Assembly: GCA_948474755.1 (NCBI GenBank)
Contig: CAOLHI010000391.1
Span: 124,001-188,000 of the forward strand
Source of the DNA: Ctenosaura bakeri
Taxonomy: Eukaryota > Chordata > Lepidosauria > Squamata > Iguanidae
Reading direction: 5' to 3'
Length of the DNA stretch: 64,000 nucleotides
Positions within the stretch are counted from its first letter, which is position 1, and the number at the start of each line of letters is the position of its first letter. This document shows, in pieces, positions 58,204 to 64,000 of the stretch. The position numbers and the translations under genes were made by a program. The notes beneath the pieces are model-generated. The model did no database searches. It was not told the DNA's origin and worked only from the letters and a program-made list of their open reading frames with translations.

Positions 58204-58390
58204 AGCAGCAGAGCTTGGAGTGTGTGGAAGGGGTGGATGGGAGGGGGAGGGGCTATGGTACAGAGGTGTGGCCACTGTGCGTGGGGGCATGGCTGTGGTG
58301 CATGGGGGTGTAGCCAGGGCACATAGTATGTGGCTACAGGCTGGGACGCCCCAAAAACACTGTTGCCCAGGGCAAATTGGCCACCCCCCC
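58204..58390 (+). repeat. Repeat shared with 8521-8660 (hAT-like ends)
   Basis: agcttggagtgtgtggaagg at the left, catggctgtggtgcatgggg in the middle, ggacgccccaaaaacactgt tgcccagg at the right. The same sequence occurs in reverse at 8521. Confidence 0.6.
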
Positions 58391-58391
58391 C

Positions 58392-58479
58392 ACATCCCTA
58401 CATGACTGCTTACCAGCTCTAAAATATACCCCCCTACATCCCTACATGACTGCTTACCAGCAATAAAATATCCTTTTTT
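58392..58479. repeat. 44-bp tandem duplication
   Basis: acatccctacatgactgctt accagc recurs exactly 44 bases later (58392 and 58436). A recent local duplication. Confidence 0.92.
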
Positions 58480-60104
58480 GGTGTGTTAACCAGAACCTCA
58501 TGCAGTATTTAGATATGGGTGCATGATGGGTTTGCATAAGATTACTGTGATATTTACCCACTTTGTTTACAAAAGACCCACTCTTGGTGAAAATGAAAAC
58601 TAACAGAAGTGTTTCACTAATATAAATCAGTTCTGCTCCCTTTGTTTTCAGGTACTTCCCTCGGCAGGATGGACAATCATGATGACAGCCTGCATTACAA
58701 ACTTTACTAATACGTACAGGTTTATTATGAAATAATTAAATATTTACCTTTTTCCTTTGTCAGAACTGATGTATCTTGTACCGATCATTGTATCACATGG
58801 AATGTATGACCTGTATTAAATATGAGCAAAGAATAGCAGAAGAGCAAAGTGAGTGCACCTATATGTAGCTACATCAAAAGTAGAAGGAGGTATACAGCCA
58901 ATTTGACATGTCTGTCATTTCCTTCACCAGAAGACTGATAAGTGCAGTCCCAAACTTGAAAGGTGTCATTGTTTAAAAGCAATTGAAATGATAAGATTTG
59001 AAATCCTACAGAAATTTGTGTCCAGGCTGCATTACTGGACACTGAAAAAAAATTGGACTAAAATGGCAAATTACTTACTTGGCAAATGCAGAAACATAAC
59101 CCAAGTCTCTGCCAGCTCCCAGACCCAGTTTTACTAAGGCAATGGAACAAAGGCCTTTCATAGGCAGTGTAATTTAGGCTACCTGAGTGAGCAAGAATGG
59201 TCAGGTGTATAAAGAGGCCTCATGGAACACTAAACAGAGAGAAATTCACATGGAGTAAGTGAAGCACTTTGCTGGCATGTGGACATAGGTTCCAGGGGCT
59301 ATTCCCAATACAGAAGACAATCACTGGCAGGTAATAAAGGAGGCATTTATGTGATATGTCAGCGGTTAGTGCAAAGCTTAAAAGAAATGAGATCATGTGG
59401 CAAGATAGCATTCTCTGCCTTTCCCTGAGGGGAAGAAGCATTACTGTTATTACTATAAGCCATTGTTAATGCTACTTCTTTGAAATAAAATGTGACACAG
59501 TATTGTCAGCTGATACTTGTGCGATCCTAGCTATCATAAATTGTGGTTTTCTAGAATATTAATCTCTGGTTACACTGTGCAGCTACCAGGCCAACCCTGA
59601 GCACAGATGTCAAGGTAGTCTTTCTGGAAAGGGAAAAAAGTAATTTCTGGAAAGGGGAAAAGTGGTGACTTTTCATCTGATTTTTTTCTAAAATGCAAAG
59701 TCATAGCGAAGGGCCTGATTACTACAGCCCACAGCTCAGAAGTGACTCATTGCAAAACATCAGTTACATGTATTTAATTATTTTTGCAATAACTGATACA
59801 TAAGTTACATAGATTGTAATGCCAGGACGGATGACTGCACTCCTTTTACCATTGTTTAGTTGTTTCTGATTGTTTAGTTACTTTTGTAGTTACAGGTTGC
59901 GTATTGCCTCACTGCTTATACATATTTGGTATCACTGGTCAATGGATGATAGCATTCTGATGGCACAAAAGTCATGCAAAAGAGAAAAAAATATGTAGTT
60001 ATTATTAGGACTTCTTTTTTTTAAGAAAAAAAGCTTTTAAAAGTTTAATTATTTTCGTTCTGGAATTAAAAGGCAGCAAAAGTGCTTAACTGTAAAACTA
60101 TGCT
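58480..60104. other. Gene-free intergenic sequence
   Basis: No repeat or exon was recognised. Confidence 0.5.
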
Positions 60105-60440
60105 TTTCTACTTTGAAGTAAACTCTATTGAGTTTAATCAATATACCTTTGATTTGAGACTGCAGCCAAAATTTGTCACAGTCAGAGACATTCTGTGCCT
60201 CCTAATCTGAGTAACACTGGTGTAAATATAATAGCACAATCATATCAATGTTTGCTTAGAAGTAAATTCCATTGTATTCAATCAATGTATTCTTTGCTTC
60301 CTGGTGGGGGGGTTGCTACTCAGCAAATTACTGACCAGACCCATAGTTGGGAACAGTTCATGCAAGGCTATAATCCTACTCACTTGTAAGTAAATACCAT
60401 TGAACTTGATGAGGCTTGCTTCTGAGTAAATATGTAGATG
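60105..60440 (+). repeat. Three spaced copies of an 'aagtaaa…attga…ttcaat' motif
   Basis: gaagtaaactctattgagtt (60114), gaagtaaattccattgtatt (60259) and taagtaaataccattgaact (60386) are diverged copies of a motif common in squamates, spaced 145 and 127 bp. Confidence 0.6.
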
Positions 60441-60540
60441 ATCATGCTATTTGTCTTCTACTAAACCTTTGGAAATATAGATTCTTCTCTGTTCAGAACT
60501 GGTATCAAAATGTTAGCAATTTTTTTACAGAAGTGTCTTC

Positions 60541-60910
60541 ATACCCCCCAACATTTCACAGATGAAAACTGAGACATACATTGTCATGCAATGTCAGAGT
60601 GTGATCAGGATGACAAAAGTTATTAAGGAGGAAGGGCACACAGGATAGGAGAGCCAGTGGAACTCTGATTTTGCCTGAAGTTACTGGGAAGGACACAATT
60701 CTGAGCCCTCTTCTAACCTGCTGCATTAAAGGCATGCCAACTATTTTTGCATTTTGAACTCAGTTTGCAGCAACTGAAGTAATTTGAGGTCAGTAGGGGG
60801 AAAGTGGGAGAAGGAGAGAGAAACTGGGACGTTATAAAAGCAGCTGAACAACTCGGACAACAGAAGGTTGATTGGTACTGTCTTTGTCAGATTGGGATAT
60901 TTGTGGGGCA
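60541..60910 (-). repeat. Unclassified repeat family A, copy 4
   Basis: Reverse orientation: ataccccccaacatttcaca, ttgcattttgaactcagttt and cagcaactgaagtaatttga. Matches the copies at 9627, 15343 and 21076. Confidence 0.72.
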
Positions 60911-61475
60911 CCTATCTTCATTTAAAATGTACCAAAACTATGTAATTATATTACTTTTTTTTTTCATGGTTCTGTATTTTGCTGTATTTTGGATCTTATT
61001 TTGCTGAGGTACTTAGAGTTTGCCAGAGGTCTCTGGTCCTCTCTTGTGAACTACACTTCCCAAAGTATCCTAAGTATCTGTTTTCACTAAAGAATCAAGC
61101 TGTTTTAAACTAAAATTAAACAAAAAATTACTACAAATATAAAAGATTTTAAACACTTTTTTTTTAAAGCCCACACTGGTAGAGGAAAATTCAACCCCAA
61201 CCAATTTTTAAAGACATTTGCTCAGGAAGCGAGGTCAGGTACCTAAGACTTGCTAGAATAGAAAAGGCATCTCTCTGTCAGCTGAAAGATAGCAATGAAA
61301 GATCCAACCTTGGAAGCCTAGGAGCGGCCACTCTGGTTGCACTACTGTTCATATTTTCAGTATGGACATTCACAGCTTGATCATAGCATATATTAGTAGA
61401 TAAAATTGTACAAACCACAAATCCACCATGACTAGAGCATACTAGGAAGTAAAAATAGGTACATGAGATAAGTAT
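60911..61475. other. Gene-free intergenic sequence
   Basis: Contains homopolymer patches and a short 'gaactacacttcccaaagta' repeat fragment (about 61048). Nothing coding. Confidence 0.5.
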
Positions 61476-61721
61476 GAGAGCCAGAGTGGTGTAGTGGTGA
61501 GAGCAGTGTAGTGTAGTGCTGCACCTGAACACTGAACCCTGCACCTGAACACTGAACCCTGAACACCAGGTTTTGATGCCCTGCTCAGCCATGGAAACTC
61601 ACTGGGTGACCTTGGATGCATCTCACACATACTCTCAGCCCCAGAAAATCCCATGATATGTTTGCTTTAGAGTTGCCATAAGTCAGAAAGAATTTGAAGG
61701 CACATAACAACAACAACAACA
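61476..61721 (+). mobile_element. tRNA-derived SINE with internal 20-bp duplication
   Basis: Starts gagagccagagtggtgtagt, ends cacataacaacaacaacaac. Between head and B box a 20-bp block is tandemly doubled (61521-61540 and 61541-61560), which disturbs the promoter spacing. Confidence 0.92.
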
Positions 61722-61775
61722 CGTGTTGTTTTTTCTTTCACTAGCCAAAGTATACCAGGATTACTTTAATGCTTC

Positions 61776-61862
61776 ATTGTTGTTGTGCCCCTTCAAGCTG
61801 TTTCCAACTTATGACAACCTGCAGACAAACCTATCATAGGATTTTGTTGGCAAGATCTGTTG
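61776..61862 (-). mobile_element. SINE 3' fragment
   Basis: tgttgttgtgccccttcaag, ctgtttccaacttatgacaa and ttttgttggcaagatctgtt form the tail half of the SINE in reverse. Confidence 0.85.
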
Positions 61863-62135
61863 AAGAATTAATTATATTGAAGAATTACCTGTAGCACCCA
61901 GTCTTGTTGAGAAGATTCATTAATTATTATTAATGAGCATTCAGCTTCAATTGCGCGGGAGGATCACTGGATCTTTGGGTGGTCAACTATTCCTCATGTT
62001 GTGTATTGGTTTCAGTTGCCCTTGAGAGAAGTGCCATTCCCAAGTGGCCACTAAGTGCTCTACTTTGTATAATTGAGAAATAATTCTGGTGCCTCCAGCC
62101 CCCACTCCAAAGTGAATGTTGTGTATGTGACATAA
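61863..62135. other. Gene-free intergenic sequence
   Basis: Nothing recognised. Confidence 0.5.
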
Positions 62136-62220
62136 GGCCTTTCCACACTAGCATGTTATAGTGCTTTTATTCCACTTTCAACATCCTATGGAATCCTGGG
62201 GTTTGCAGTTTAGGGAGGAG
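62136..62220. mobile_element. Half of a palindromic MITE
   Basis: ggcctttccacactagcatg, ttccactttcaacatcctat and tttgcagtttagggaggag, the left arm of the family; the right arm is missing. Confidence 0.82.
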
Positions 62221-63091
62221 CTGGTTCAAGCCATAATGTATCCAACCATACCCCTCTGCTGCCAGAGTGGACACTGCTAACAAAATGGATTCCCCCTTGC
62301 TCATGTGGCATCCCAAGAGTCCTCAGATCTCCAGGGAGTTGGAGGGACAGAAAGCAGAAATCCTGTTGCATGGTTGCTTCTTGATGCAATAGATATGATT
62401 TGACACAAAGACTCTACCTGGTGAAGTGAAAAGCTGTCCAAATTTCAAGTTGAGTGACAACAGTTTTAAAATGAGGACTGAGTGAGAGTGAGATTCCTGG
62501 TTTCTGCTTATGCCTTAAAGTTGTCATTCTGGAAACTGGAACATTTTCAAAAATGTGTAACAGGAGGGAATGGGATGTCCTTTCATTTTGTTTGGTAGAC
62601 ATCCATTCTATAGTTTCAAATTAGAGAGTTTAGAAAATCCCAAATTTACTCGCTGGATATAGAACTGTGAGTAACGTTATCCAATGCAGATCATTTTTTG
62701 GCTGTGAAAATCAGGTGGTAAGAAGAATCTCTTGAATAAGTGATAGAAGCCATCCAAAGTTCAGAATGAAAATGAATGAACACTGCCTGAGCTACAGTGC
62801 TATTAAAATGGGATATTGGATATAGAGGCCTTCAAATGGAAACTGGAGCATTTCCACAATCCTAAAATATATTTTAAGCTGGTTCATCTGAAGGAGGTTG
62901 ATTGGAACTATCTGTTTAACTGTATTTACTGCCTGGATGGAAGATTATTTCACTTATTAATTATATACAATCCCTAAAATTTGTATCATACCAAATTCTA
63001 TGTGAAATAGACGCAGCAAGCTTCAGGGGAAAAGCCAGAATTTTCCAATAGGTCACAAACTTGCAAAAAAATTTTCATGATGTTAGTCTAA
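62221..63091. other. Gene-free intergenic sequence
   Basis: Nothing recognised. Confidence 0.5.
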
Positions 63092-63477
63092 GGCCCTTTT
63101 CGCATGGCATTTGCCATGCAAAAGGGCCTCCAGAGCGTCGCACGATTGTGAGGAGCGTTTCAGACGACATCCTCGCAATTGCGTGATGTTGCTGGGGCTG
63201 GCAGGCACCGATTGTGCACTATTTCATTTTTGGCCTGTAGCTGAAAATGATGTGCAATCACGCATTGCTCTGGGGCCCCACACGCCCTTACCTTGCACGT
63301 GGAGCTCCAGAGCTGCAGCCTTCCCGCTTCCTCCCCCAGCGCAGCCTGGGAAAATACCTGGCTGCGCTGCGGAAGGAAGAGGCGGAGCCCTTATGTTGCC
63401 TGCCAGCCTCTTGCAAGGGGCTGCTCACGTGATCCCCACGCCCCAGTGCTGGACACAGGTAAGGTGCGGAAAGGGCT
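63092..63477. mobile_element. 386-bp MITE (family B) with TAA target duplication
   Basis: Left end GGCCCTTTTCGCATGGCATT, right end ggtgcggaaagggct (last C mutated). TAA lies on both sides (63089-63091 and 63478-63480). The interior is shared with 29429 and 49005. Open frames of 140 codons and less inside are artefacts of CpG-rich DNA. TAA is a Harbinger-type target. Confidence 0.93.
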
Positions 63478-63558
63478 TAAGTCTACATATCGAATTTTGT
63501 CAAAATCAGTTCATAACTGTGATTTCAGGGTAAAAAAAAAATGAAGAAACTCAACTAA

Positions 63559-63745
63559 GGCCATTTCCTCTCTACACTGCTAGTATTTCAATATCCTGTG
63601 GAATTCTGGGTTTGTATTTTACTGAGGCCAAATTGCTCTCTGACTGAGAATTCTTAATGCCCTTCCCTAAACTGCAAACCCCAGGATTCCATATGATGTT
63701 GATAGTGGAATAATAGCACTATAACAGTGTAGTGTGGAAATAGTC
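63559..63745. mobile_element. 187-bp palindromic MITE with TAA target duplication
   Basis: Starts ggccatttcctctctacact, ends gtgtagtgtggaaatagtc. The centre is gctctctgactgagaattct. TAA on both sides (63556-63558 and 63746-63748). Confidence 0.92.
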
Positions 63746-64000
63746 TAAGTCTAAAACCTTATTAGGGCTTTCATTTTAATTCCATTAGATAACATGCTGT
63801 GGCTGGCATCCTGTCTGTTAATCTCCTCTAGAGCAGACCCACTGAATCAATTGATGAACAGTGAGGCAACGCATAGGTAAATCTGATTGATTCAATTAGT
63901 CAGTCAGTCTACTCTGTTCAGAACTAACAAAGGGATTTTTGCCCAAGTTTGGTGGCTCTGTGATCATGAAAGCAGATTTGTATAGTATAACAGGCAGATA
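63746..64000. other. Gene-free intergenic sequence at the window end
   Basis: No repeat or exon was recognised. Confidence 0.5.

Noticed and set aside
18300..64000. Exons of a downstream neighbour such as FBLN2 (expected near WNT7A in other vertebrates)
   Set aside because: No cysteine-rich EGF-like or fibulin C-terminal coding stretch was found on either strand.

Overview
This window is vertebrate nuclear DNA, most likely from a squamate reptile (a lizard or snake). The call rests on the mix of interspersed repeats: tRNA-derived SINEs with a BovB-like 3' tail (Sauria-SINE type), 5S-rRNA-derived SINEs with the same kind of tail, CR1 3' ends, L2/CR1-like LINE ends, and many short terminal-inverted-repeat transposons. 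Nothing suggests bacterial, viral or organellar DNA. No species can be named from the sequence alone.

One real protein-coding feature is supported: the last coding exon of WNT7A on the + strand (17820-18299, 159 codons plus stop), with a splice acceptor just before it and a 3' UTR after it. Positions 1-17819 are therefore the last intron of WNT7A, because no earlier Wnt exon could be found there. Positions after about 20 kb are intergenic DNA downstream of WNT7A, and no exon of a neighbouring gene was recognised. WNT7A is a secreted lipid-modified morphogen, so conserved regulatory DNA may lie in the flanks. Two repeat-free islands (about 33.1-33.6 kb and 48.2-48.5 kb) are the best-looking candidates, but this cannot be proven from one sequence.

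The rest is a record of transposon activity. Intron (0-17.8 kb): CR1, several SINEs in both directions, an L2-like LINE end, two GC-rich MITEs of about 470-515 bp, and a 4-unit minisatellite that includes a SINE-tail fragment. Downstream flank (18-64 kb): palindromic MITEs, three copies of a 386-429 bp MITE with 3-bp target duplications, a well-delimited 875-bp hAT-like element with a perfect 8-bp target duplication, a 188-bp MITE with a 5-bp duplication, SINEs with 10- and 13-bp duplications, a decayed LINE endonuclease region split by a SINE, a 41-bp x3 tandem repeat, and two unclassified repeat families each present as a pair of copies.

I did not find an undescribed gene system. The long open frames in the window are chance or lie inside repeats. 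The most useful observations are precisely bounded transposon insertions, nested insertions, the unclassified repeat families, and the candidate conserved non-coding islands.
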